In this document: positions 26,254 to 34,254 of the stretch, in pieces
How positions within the stretch are numbered: position 1 is the first letter of the stretch
Layout of the letters: each line of letters begins with the position of its first letter
Assembly: GCA_965205925.1 (NCBI GenBank)
Contig: OZ242183.1
Span: 1,612,001-1,676,000 of the forward strand
Source: CAYRJD01 sp965205925
Lineage (GTDB): Bacteria > Actinomycetota > Acidimicrobiia > Acidimicrobiales > Poriferisodalaceae
Direction: 5' to 3'
Length of the DNA stretch: 64,000 nt
Position numbers and translations under genes: made by a program
Notes under the pieces: model-generated
What the model saw: the letters and a program-made list of their open reading frames with translations, nothing else
What the model was told of the DNA's origin: nothing
The model's database searches: none

Positions 26254-27608
26254 GTCAATCGTTGGGAAGCGATAACAAAGTTTGCTAACTGTGCCTGGGA
26301 CACCTCGTCTAGGCGTGCTCGAATGTGCACCCCGTCGTCACCGTGCTCTTCACTTAGCAGCACACCTTCGCGATGTAAGGCAGCAATCACGTCCCCGCGG
26401 TCGTAAGGCACCAAGAGATCTACTATCTCGCTGAGGTGGCGTAGACGATCTCCCAGAACCTGTTTTAGCTCCTCGATGCCTGTTTTTGTTGTGGCCGAAA
26501 TGGCCACCGACCCCTCGTGGGTTCGCAACAGGTGATCAACACCACTTTCGCAGGCGTCAACTTTGTTGAACACCACCAATTCGTTTACATCGGCGGCACC
26601 GATCTCTTTCAGTACCGATCGCACTGCCGCCATTTGGTCTTCTGGGTCAGCCGCAGTGGCGTCAACCACATGAACAAGTAGATCGGCTTCGGCTACTTCT
26701 TCAAGAGTTGACATGAACGCCTCAACCAGAGTGGTTGGAAGCTTTTTTATGAAACCGACCGTGTCTGTTAGCAGCACCGTCTCACCGCCTGGCAAAGCGA
26801 GCTTGCGAGTAGTGGCGTCAAGCGTGGCAAAAAGACGATCTTCGGTTAGCACGCCAGCACCGGTGAGACGATTAAGCAAGGTTGACTTACCGGCATTTGT
26901 GTAGCCAACGATCGCGACGGTGTGAAATCGGGAACGTCGTCGCGACTTACGCTGGTTGAGGCGTGTGCGCCGTAAGCCGGAGAGCTCTTTTTCGAGCTTG
27001 GCGAGCCGTCTTTGGATGCGGCGGCGATCAACCTCGAGTTGAGTTTCGCCAGGGCCTCTGGTGCCGATGCCTCCGCCTTGTTGAGAAAGCTGTTTACCAC
27101 GCCCGCGCAAGCGTGGCAGGCGATAGCGCAGTTGGGCTAGTTCAACTTGAGCCTTACCTTCGAGTGTGGTGGCGTTTTGAGCGAAAATGTCAAGGATGAC
27201 CGCGGTACGGTCAAGCGCCGATCTGTGAAGCAAACGTTCGAGGTTGTTTTGCTGAGCAGGCGTGAGATCGTCGTCAAACACCACCGTGTCTGCGTCGTGG
27301 TCGACAGAGGTTGCGTGTATCTCGCTGACTTTGCCAGTGCCAACAAAAGTGGCAGGGTCTGGCTTGTCGCGGCGTTGCACCACACGATCAACCGTGTCAG
27401 CGCCGGCGGTATCGACCAGGCGTGCGAGCTCGTCAAGGTTGGCTTCAACCTCACCCACGGTGCGATCGCGCAACTGCATGCCAACAAGCACAATCTGTTC
27501 GCGATAAGTGCGATCGATGAGGCCGGCATTGTCGGCACCAAATTCGCCGAAACCGCCACGGTGCGATTCGGTTTCGTGTTTGTGATCGGAGGGAGTTCTA
27601 GTGCCGAT
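26250..27608 (-). CDS. hflX: Ribosome-associated GTPase HflX, probable non-canonical ATC start
   Basis: GTPase that splits stalled ribosomes. The N-terminal HflX domain carries the basic VELAQLRYRLPRLRGRG segment and GGIGTRGPGETQ; the G domain has GYTNAGKSTLLN, DTVGFI and NKVDA. The first canonical start is GTG at 27491, but the frame continues upstream with family-like residues RTYREQIVLVG and has no ATG, GTG or TTG. The first credible site is ATC at 27608-27606, six bases after a perfect GGAGG at 27619-27615 that sits on the dapF stop codon. This start gives 452 residues. If rejected, the gene is 26250-27491 (413 residues). Confidence 0.9.
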   Translation of the reverse strand: MGTRTPSDHKHETESHRGGFGEFGADNAGLIDRTYREQIVLVGMQLRDRTVGEVEANLDELARLVDTAGADTVDRVVQRRDKPDPATFVGTGKVSEIHATSVDHDADTVVFDDDLTPAQQNNLERLLHRSALDRTAVILDIFAQNATTLEGKAQVELAQLRYRLPRLRGRGKQLSQQGGGIGTRGPGETQLEVDRRRIQRRLAKLEKELSGLRRTRLNQRKSRRRSRFHTVAIVGYTNAGKSTLLNRLTGAGVLTEDRLFATLDATTRKLALPGGETVLLTDTVGFIKKLPTTLVEAFMSTLEEVAEADLLVHVVDATAADPEDQMAAVRSVLKEIGAADVNELVVFNKVDACESGVDHLLRTHEGSVAISATTKTGIEELKQVLGDRLRHLSEIVDLLVPYDRGDVIAALHREGVLLSEEHGDDGVHIRARLDEVSQAQLANFVIASQRLT

Positions 27609-27609
27609 G

Positions 27610-28830
27610 CTAAACCTCCATTAGTTGTTGGGTATTAAAGTCAAAAATCAAATCCCCGCTTAATACCGAGGGGCCCACAAGTATGGGTTCCAATCCGGTG
27701 AGTTCCTTGGTGGTCTTGCTTGCTTGCGCACTAGGTAGCAGCACTTGAGCGTCACCGCCAGGCATGCGGACCGTGATCAAATCGGTGCCGTCCACTAAAC
27801 CCCATTTAGCCGCCTGAGCGGCTGCTACAACAGCGCCTGTGCCACAAGCCTGTGTGATGCCGACCCCGCGCTCCCAAACGAACATTTGGATTGCCGATCC
27901 GTTGGTGATGTTTGCTTGATTGTCGGCTGCGATGAGTTCCACATTGATACCCGCGGGGTACGCGAGAGGAGTCATCTTGTGGGTCAATGTGTTACCGAGT
28001 TCTATGAGCTGGCTCTGGTGCGACGCTTTGCTAGCCGAGCTTCGCTCAGTAAAAGCTTGGCTTAAATCTGCTACCTCGATAACGAGATGGGGATTTCCAA
28101 TGCTGGCGTAGGCAGCTCGAAAATGTGGGGTCGGGCTAGCAAAGCTCGGTCTGAGAAACTCTTCGATCCTCTTGTGAACCGCCTCTTCTACAACTTCTTT
28201 GGGGGCGGCTTCTTTGGTAGTGGAACCTTCAGGCAACACCGAATCACTCAGCTCTAGAGAACCCATGCTTACTGAAGCGGTCACTTCAGAGACGTCGCTA
28301 GCGGTGCTGGTCGACACTTCTACTTTGCGAATACCAATATCGGTCAGCACCTCGATGGCTATGTTGCAAAGATCAGAGTCGCAGGGATCAGAGTTTCGGG
28401 GATTGATTGCGCGCAGCACTGCATGGGCTAAGCAACGCAGACCGTTGCCGCTCACCTGTCCATTGGAGCCGTCGGCGTTACGTAAAAGCATGCCGATTGT
28501 CATTGTGGGCTGGCTAGCCAAGTTGCGCAAAGAAAAGGTTGGGTTCTCGAGACTGAAAGGGCACAGGCCAACGATCAGTCCGTCGGCAACCTCGTCAGAG
28601 TTTTGCGTGATCTCGGCATTGCACAACTGTCTTGTAAGACCGGCCAAGTCTTGAACTTCAAGCAGATCTTCCATTGCTTGAGCAATGGAATCTGTGGCCT
28701 TATTTTGTAGCGCTTTGAACTCTGCAGGAGACACCTCCAACAGCTTCACTAAGAAGCTGTTGCCCAAACCGTGAAATTTGCTAAGACGCCACTGCGACGG
28801 GGTCGGCTTTTGTGTTCGGTCGGTCGGCAT
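27610..28830 (-). CDS. dapF: Diaminopimelate epimerase-like protein with altered active site
   Basis: Epimerase converting LL- to meso-diaminopimelate, the last step before peptidoglycan and lysine. Family landmarks: KFHGLGNSF at the N-terminus, NADGSNGQVSGNGLRC (120-133) and ERGVGITQACGTGA (320-333). In known enzymes both motifs have a catalytic Cys; here Cys329 is kept but the first is Ser127 (codon AGC). At 406 residues it is over 100 longer than usual, with a low-complexity Ser/Thr/Glu-rich insertion at about 170-225. The frame is open upstream to 28992, but the ATG at 28830 begins the family-like sequence. Confidence 0.85.
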   Translation of the reverse strand: MPTDRTQKPTPSQWRLSKFHGLGNSFLVKLLEVSPAEFKALQNKATDSIAQAMEDLLEVQDLAGLTRQLCNAEITQNSDEVADGLIVGLCPFSLENPTFSLRNLASQPTMTIGMLLRNADGSNGQVSGNGLRCLAHAVLRAINPRNSDPCDSDLCNIAIEVLTDIGIRKVEVSTSTASDVSEVTASVSMGSLELSDSVLPEGSTTKEAAPKEVVEEAVHKRIEEFLRPSFASPTPHFRAAYASIGNPHLVIEVADLSQAFTERSSASKASHQSQLIELGNTLTHKMTPLAYPAGINVELIAADNQANITNGSAIQMFVWERGVGITQACGTGAVVAAAQAAKWGLVDGTDLITVRMPGGDAQVLLPSAQASKTTKELTGLEPILVGPSVLSGDLIFDFNTQQLMEV

Positions 28831-28867
28831 TGTGTTTTTCTTGGGCTTGTTTCTTACGGTGCTGCTA

Positions 28868-29824
28868 CTAAGTGTCGCAGGTTGTGCCTTCCACCAGATT
28901 GTGTACTTGGTCGGCCATCTGGGCTGGTGAACCGAACCGAATCCAGGTGATGCGCGGATCTCGTCGAAACCAACGCTGTTGGCGGCGTGCAAAACGGCGA
29001 GTGCGTTTGATTGCGATCTCGATCGCCTCGTTAAGTGAGGTTTCCGACCGCAGGTAGCCGCTTATCTCCTTATAACCAAGCGCTTGGGTTGCGGTGCGAG
29101 ACAAGCCGCCCGGACGAGCCATCAGCTTGCGTACCTCGTCCACAAATCCTGCCTCAAGTTGCTCGTCGTAACGTTTGATGATGCCCTCGTCCAGCTTGTC
29201 GCGATCGATGTTGATGCCAACAAGGGTGTATGGCACAGGGTCATATGTGTCTAGTCCTGGGCCAAACGAAGAAAACGGCTGACCAGAGCCCAGGGTCACT
29301 TCTAAGGCGCGCTCAATGCGTCGGCGGTTAGTGGGTTGCATGCGTGATGCACCAAGCGGGTCTAAGTCGCGGAGGCGTTCAAATAATGTCTTGGTGGGCT
29401 GTGATTCAAACGTCTCTGCCACATTGGGATAGCGAGTGGGTGGCGTGAGGTGGTCTATTGCCGCTCTCAAATAGAGGCCGGTGCCTCCTACCAGCAGTGG
29501 CTGCGCTGCACGCTTTGCTACGCAGGCGGACGCTGCCTCAAAGGCAGATTGATAGTCAACCACGGTGAATGGCTCGCTTGGGTCAGCAATATCGATTAAG
29601 TGATGAGGCACCTCTGCCTGTTCGGCTAGTGAAGGTTTGGCGGTGCCAATATCCATGCCGCGGTACACGGTCATCGAATCCACGCAAAGCAGTTCGATGG
29701 GTGCACCGTTGCCAAGAGCACTATTGCGGCGGACTAGCTCGAGAGCAAGCGCCGATTTTCCGCTAGAGGTTGGCCCCAGAATGACCAGAGGGTTAGTGGT
29801 TTGGATCTGGCTAGTAGCGCTCAG
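28868..29824 (-). CDS. miaA: tRNA dimethylallyltransferase, CTG start overlapping miaB stop
   Basis: Adds a dimethylallyl group to N6 of A37 in tRNAs reading UNN codons. The P-loop GPTSSGKS, DSMTVYRGMDIGTAKP and RRFARRQQRWFRRD (tRNA-binding) are characteristic. The first canonical start codon in frame is a GTG at 29683, which lies after the P-loop and would remove it. Upstream to the preceding in-frame stop there is no ATG, GTG or TTG. CTG at 29824-29822 overlaps the miaB stop as CTGA, has GGTGG 7 bases before it, and yields a normal 318-residue protein starting (M)SATSQIQTTN. It is followed by dapF after 37 bases. Confidence 0.92.
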   Translation of the reverse strand: MSATSQIQTTNPLVILGPTSSGKSALALELVRRNSALGNGAPIELLCVDSMTVYRGMDIGTAKPSLAEQAEVPHHLIDIADPSEPFTVVDYQSAFEAASACVAKRAAQPLLVGGTGLYLRAAIDHLTPPTRYPNVAETFESQPTKTLFERLRDLDPLGASRMQPTNRRRIERALEVTLGSGQPFSSFGPGLDTYDPVPYTLVGINIDRDKLDEGIIKRYDEQLEAGFVDEVRKLMARPGGLSRTATQALGYKEISGYLRSETSLNEAIEIAIKRTRRFARRQQRWFRRDPRITWIRFGSPAQMADQVHNLVEGTTCDT

Positions 29825-31317
29825 GCTGCAACCACCGATATACGAGTGCGATGGCTCGCTGGCTGGAGCACCTCAACTAGTTCGCCTCTCAAATAGAAGG
29901 TGCTAGCTCCGGTCACGTCAACCAAGGCATAAGTGCCCTGTCGCATTGGTTCGTTGGCAGTGAAGTGGACGAGCCGGTTTTGTCGAGTGCGGCCGCTGAG
30001 TTTTTGTGAATCGGTTTTTGAACGACCCTCCACTACTACTTCTTCGCGGCGACCGATGCGTCTTTCGTTGCTGGCTAGAGCTGATCTCTGGGTGACTGTA
30101 CGAAGTCGTTCCATGCGATCTTTACTGACCTGTGGTGAGACAAACTGATCGGTCAGCTTGGCGGCTTCGGTGCCAGGACGTGGTGAAAAAACATAAGTGA
30201 ACGCGCTGTCAAACTGGACTTCAGCAACAAGTTCCAGCGTCTGCGTGAAGTCTTGTTCGGTTTCACCGGGGAAGCCGATGATGATGTCGGTGGTTAGCGA
30301 AAGATCGTCCACGGTGCTACGAGCCAGTAGAGCCTTCGTTAGGTATCGCTCAGCGGTGTAGCCGCGATGCATGGCAGCCAGCACCTTGTCGCTGCCTGAT
30401 TGGAGCGGTAAATGCAGGTGCTCACAAATTGCTGGCACTTGCGCCATAGCTGCGACTGTTTCGGGTCGCAGATCTTTCGGGTGTGGACTGATGTAACGAA
30501 TTCTTCTAATGCCATCTATGTCGCCAAGCGCTCGCAACAGGTCGGCAAACAAAGGTCGAGCAGTGCGGCGGCCTGTGACCCAACTTTCACCAGCTAGGGC
30601 AGTGCTATTACTACTTGTGCTTGCACTTTCCAGATGAATGTCTGCACCTTGTCGACGAAGCGAAACGGTGATGTCGCGGCCGTAGCTGTTGACGTTTTGA
30701 CCGAGCAACGTGATTTCGGTTACTCCTGTTGTTGCTAAGCCTTGAACTTCGTTCACCAGCTCACCGAACGGGCGAGAGATTTCACGCCCGCGCACTGCTG
30801 GCACGATGCAAAACGCGCAGGCGTTATCGCAACCGATCTGGATTGTGACCCAGGCAGCGTGTTGTTGATCGCGGCGTATCGGCAACGCCGAAGGAAACTC
30901 TTCGGACTCTTCAAGAATTTCAGTGATCGGTCCTGATTCGCGAGCGTCTCGTAGCAGTTCAGCAGCACGCCCCACGTTGTGTGTTCCAAAGACAACGTCA
31001 ACATGCGGTGCTCGTTGCTGTATGGACAAGCGGTCTTTTTGCGCGAGGCAACCAGCTACAACAATTTGCATGTTCGGACGCTCTGTTTTAAGTGATTTGA
31101 GATTGCCAAGATGTGCGTAAAGCTTGTTGTCGGCGTTTTCTCGAATGCAGCAGGTGTTGAGGACCACCACGTCGGCTTGCTCCAGCTCGTTGGCTTGGAT
31201 CATGCCGTCGGCTTCAAGCAGGCCGGCGATGGATTCAGTGTCGTGCTCGTTCATCTGGCAGCCGAAAGTGCGGATGAAGTAGCTGCGCGAATCAGTGCCG
31301 TTGGGGATGGCTCTCAC
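29821..31317 (-). CDS. miaB: tRNA-2-methylthio-N6-dimethylallyladenosine synthase
   Basis: Radical-SAM methylthiotransferase acting on the i6A37 made by MiaA; 498 residues. The N-terminal UPF0004 domain has three cluster Cys in TFGCQMNEHD, NTCCIREN and AGCLAQKD. The radical-SAM motif is CDNACAFC (CX3CX2C), and a C-terminal TRAM domain starts near RREEVVVEGRS. An extra segment of about 30 polar residues follows LLGQNVNSYGRD, where many homologues have a shorter loop. Its TGA stop overlaps the proposed CTG start of miaA, so the two tRNA-modifying enzymes are translationally coupled. Confidence 0.95.
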   Translation of the reverse strand: MRAIPNGTDSRSYFIRTFGCQMNEHDTESIAGLLEADGMIQANELEQADVVVLNTCCIRENADNKLYAHLGNLKSLKTERPNMQIVVAGCLAQKDRLSIQQRAPHVDVVFGTHNVGRAAELLRDARESGPITEILEESEEFPSALPIRRDQQHAAWVTIQIGCDNACAFCIVPAVRGREISRPFGELVNEVQGLATTGVTEITLLGQNVNSYGRDITVSLRRQGADIHLESASTSSNSTALAGESWVTGRRTARPLFADLLRALGDIDGIRRIRYISPHPKDLRPETVAAMAQVPAICEHLHLPLQSGSDKVLAAMHRGYTAERYLTKALLARSTVDDLSLTTDIIIGFPGETEQDFTQTLELVAEVQFDSAFTYVFSPRPGTEAAKLTDQFVSPQVSKDRMERLRTVTQRSALASNERRIGRREEVVVEGRSKTDSQKLSGRTRQNRLVHFTANEPMRQGTYALVDVTGASTFYLRGELVEVLQPASHRTRISVVAA

Positions 31318-31350
31318 ACTCTCAGGTTATGGCAGCGTTGTTATTGGACG

Positions 31351-32859
31351 CTAACTCCCCGGGCCAGGACCCAATGGGTCGCATTCGAGATATTCGTCGG
31401 ATGTGGGAATAGTCGGCAAGGTGTCGTCGAGAATGAAAGCGTCCACGGCATCGTCAATGCATTCATAACCGGATCGCCACAAGCCGTGGTCAAACCTGTG
31501 TATCACCACTACCGCTGAACTCTGAGGAAGAGATGTATTTGCGAACGATTTGACATAAGACCAACTGGCGGCAGGATCTCCTGTAGAGGCAACTACCAAT
31601 ACCGGAAGATCGCTATCGGATAGATCTAGCTCAAACGTTTGTCTCTCACCTGGCCAGTAATCACAAATGCCAGTCGTGTCGTAGGAAGTTTTCGCAGTTA
31701 GTTCACCGAAAGGTCCGTACAAGCTCACATCGGCTAAGAACTGTTCGTGGCTATAAGTGTCATCGGTCAAATCGTCGGCGCATGCGACCAAGTCAAATAC
31801 TTCCCCGGAGGGCGGATAAGTCTCTCCAACTCGTTCATGATAAAAGTCGGCAGCCAAAGTGATCGGCGAGTAGTCGCCCTCTAGAGCTGCTGTAAGGATG
31901 AAGTCCAGCTCTGGAGCCCTTCTGTAGCTGTAAAGGAACTGCGCCATAGCAAAAAGCAGATCTCTGGGCGGTTCATAGCTGTCGAGAATTGAGCGGAATC
32001 TGCCTTCGGCGTTGCCGTCAGGAGCAAATGTGCAGTTACCACCTTGATCGCAGTAGTGGAAGAACCCGTTGAGAGCCCGACTAAAGCTCTTTGTTTGTTC
32101 TAAGCCTCCGCGCGGATCGAGCCGACCTAAACCCGGGCTGTCAAGCACTATTGCATCGACCGTATCGGCATGATCTGATCCCAGTAGCACGCCGATCACG
32201 CCGCCATAGGAGTAGCCAACAAAGACCGTGCGACCAGCATCCAAATAACGCAGCACGGTTGCAATGTCTTCGGCGGCGGTAACAGTGCCGAATGATCCCA
32301 CCGGGCAGCCGCTTATCCACTCCTTGGCTATACGGGCTAAATCTTCTGGGGCTGCTTCACCGATGTTGAGCTGATGGAGCAACGCGTCATTTCCGCAATC
32401 GACTCCTTCAATGGCGTCGGTACCACGCTGCTCTACACCTACCAGATCGAACCGAGAGAGCATGTCTTGTTCGGGGTCGATCGGCGCAAAGTGGCTAATG
32501 CTTTCGCGAGCGTTTGTGCCAGGACCGCCGAAGTGCAAGGCAACCAAACCTGCTTTTGGTTGCGAACTTGCAGCTTGCACGAGCCGGAAACGCACGGGAT
32601 AACCATCGGAGGCAAGAACCTCTCCACACAATTCTCCGTTGCCGCACTCTTCAAGCTCAGAGAGCACGCTCGGTGTCACGCCCAAGTCGTCTTGGCTTGA
32701 ATCGGCTCCACTGGTAATAGCGGGGCCTGTATCACCTACTCCAGGGCTACCAGAGCCGGAACTATCTGTGCTGGCAGAACTGCCAGAGCAAGCCGCCGCT
32801 AGCAGCAGTGCTATTGCAACTGATGTGATTCGTACTACTGGTGCGATTCGACACTGCAC
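31351..32859 (-). CDS. Secreted alpha/beta-hydrolase lipoprotein (tripeptidyl-aminopeptidase-like)
   Basis: A lipoprotein peptidase or esterase of about 500 residues. From the GTG at 32859 the N-terminus is basic, then SVAIALLLAAAC with a lipobox Cys, then a Ser/Gly-rich linker. The catalytic domain has HFGGPGTNA (oxyanion region), the nucleophile elbow VGYSYGGVIG and a C-terminal TAP-like domain with VASTGDPAASWSY and HRFDHGL (Asp and His). A TTG at 32874 is an alternative start. It lies 16 bases after recA, at the place where recX is found in many actinobacteria, and shows no relation to RecX. Confidence 0.82.
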   Translation of the reverse strand: MQCRIAPVVRITSVAIALLLAAACSGSSASTDSSGSGSPGVGDTGPAITSGADSSQDDLGVTPSVLSELEECGNGELCGEVLASDGYPVRFRLVQAASSQPKAGLVALHFGGPGTNARESISHFAPIDPEQDMLSRFDLVGVEQRGTDAIEGVDCGNDALLHQLNIGEAAPEDLARIAKEWISGCPVGSFGTVTAAEDIATVLRYLDAGRTVFVGYSYGGVIGVLLGSDHADTVDAIVLDSPGLGRLDPRGGLEQTKSFSRALNGFFHYCDQGGNCTFAPDGNAEGRFRSILDSYEPPRDLLFAMAQFLYSYRRAPELDFILTAALEGDYSPITLAADFYHERVGETYPPSGEVFDLVACADDLTDDTYSHEQFLADVSLYGPFGELTAKTSYDTTGICDYWPGERQTFELDLSDSDLPVLVVASTGDPAASWSYVKSFANTSLPQSSAVVVIHRFDHGLWRSGYECIDDAVDAFILDDTLPTIPTSDEYLECDPLGPGPGS

Positions 32860-32875
32860 CAGCCGTCTGTGCAAA

Positions 32876-34018
32876 TCAGCCGGCTTTGGCTTCGGTATTA
32901 CCCGCAGCAGTGTCGGTCGCAGCCTCCTGTGCAGAAACATCATCTTGAGCAGTATCGGCTTGGACAGCATCGTCTAGCACCAGCCCAAGGTCAACGCGTA
33001 TGCGTCTGTCGATCTCGACCGTCACTGCTGGGTTTGTAGACAAAAACTCTTTGGCTTTTTCACGACCCTGTCCGAGTTGTTCCCCCTCGTAGGTGTACCA
33101 AGCACCCGACTTCTTAACGATGCCGTGCTCCACACCAACGTCAAGCAGTGATCCCTCTCGGCTGATGCCCTGCCCGTACATGATGTCGAACTCGGCTTGG
33201 CGAAATGGCGGGGCGACCTTGTTTTTTACGACTTTCACGCGCGTGCGACCACCGGTTACCTCGGTATCGGATTTGATTGCCTCAATGCGCCGAATGTCCA
33301 GACGCACTGACGAATAAAACTTGAGTGCTCGGCCGCCGGGTGTTGTCTCTGGGCTGCCAAACATCACGCCGATTTTTTCTCGGAGTTGATTGATGAACAT
33401 GCAGATGGTCTTGGTTTTATTCAGGCTGCCGGTGATTTTGCGTAATGCTTGCGACATCAGGCGAGCCTGCAAGCCCACATGAGAGTCGCCCATGTCGCCT
33501 TCGATCTCAGCGCGGGGAGTGAGTGCTGCAACCGAGTCAATGACCACAACGTCAATCGCGCCCGAGCGAATCAACGTGTCGGTAATCTCCAGCGCCTGCT
33601 CGCCTGTGTCGGGCTGAGAGATAAGCAGCTCGTCAACATCTACGCCGATGTTGCGTGCATAGATCGGATCTAGTGCGTGTTCGGCGTCGACGTAGGCGCA
33701 AATACCCCCAGTGCGTTGCGCTTCGGCCACTAGATGCATGGCTACCGTCGACTTGCCGGACGCTTCTGGCCCGTACACCTCGGCCACACGACCACGCGGA
33801 AATCCACCTACTCCCAAAGCAAGGTCGAGAGCTAGGTTGCCTGACGAGACAGCCTCTATGCCCATTTGTGTGCGCTCACCCATTTTCATGACAGCACCTG
33901 CGCCATATTGCTTTTGGATCTGAGCTAGCGCCGTGTCAAGTGCCTTGCCACGTGCCTCAACTCCTTCTGGCCTGACGACTTGAGGCTTACTGCTGCTTCC
34001 TGCACTACTTCTTGGCAT
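32876..34018 (-). CDS. recA: Recombinase RecA
   Basis: DNA strand-exchange protein and co-protease of the damage response; 380 residues. Walker A is GPEASGKST at 83-91, loop L1/L2 regions are present (MFGSPETTPGGRALKFYSSVR, in parts), and the C-terminal Ala/Asp/Thr-rich tail is acidic. No intein. The ATG follows CCAGGAGAAACC, a strong ribosome binding site. The upstream region has a promoter-like motif of the RecA-NDp/PafBC type with a duplicated 14-bp unit. The downstream neighbour is a secreted hydrolase rather than recX. Confidence 0.98.
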   Translation of the reverse strand: MPRSSAGSSSKPQVVRPEGVEARGKALDTALAQIQKQYGAGAVMKMGERTQMGIEAVSSGNLALDLALGVGGFPRGRVAEVYGPEASGKSTVAMHLVAEAQRTGGICAYVDAEHALDPIYARNIGVDVDELLISQPDTGEQALEITDTLIRSGAIDVVVIDSVAALTPRAEIEGDMGDSHVGLQARLMSQALRKITGSLNKTKTICMFINQLREKIGVMFGSPETTPGGRALKFYSSVRLDIRRIEAIKSDTEVTGGRTRVKVVKNKVAPPFRQAEFDIMYGQGISREGSLLDVGVEHGIVKKSGAWYTYEGEQLGQGREKAKEFLSTNPAVTVEIDRRIRVDLGLVLDDAVQADTAQDDVSAQEAATDTAAGNTEAKAG

Positions 34019-34108
34019 TTGGTTTCTCCTGGTTCTCCGGGTTTTCGTTTTCCGGTGTATTTGGTTGGTGTAATCGACGGTCGGTAGACGAACGCCTGCT
34101 ACGTCCGC

Positions 34109-34149
34109 AACTTAAAACAAGGTTGTGACATTGTCGTTGTGACATTGTC
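34109..34149 (-). promoter_or_regulatory. recA promoter of RecA-NDp/PafBC type with 14-bp tandem repeat
   Basis: On the minus strand, ATGTCACAA (34131-34123), then 8 bases, then TAAGTT (34114-34109) fits the mycobacterial LexA-independent damage promoter consensus tTGTCRgtg-N8-TAnnnT in core bases and exact spacing. The upstream element is part of a perfect 14-bp tandem repeat (GACAATGTCACAAC at 34149-34136 and 34135-34122). No complete LexA palindrome (GAAC-N4-GTTC) was found in the 236-base gap; only isolated CGAAC half-sites occur. Confidence 0.6.
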
Positions 34150-34254
34150 GGCGCGCATTTATTGCACATCAGTTCTGTAGCCGCTCGCAGTCGCGAACAC
34201 CGCTAACTACATAAGTGTAGTTTGCCCAACCAACACCAACGCACAACTACAGCC

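Noticed and set aside
34090..34100. Possible LexA box (CGAAC) before recA
   Set aside because: Only a half-site; no matching GTTCG at the required distance on either side.
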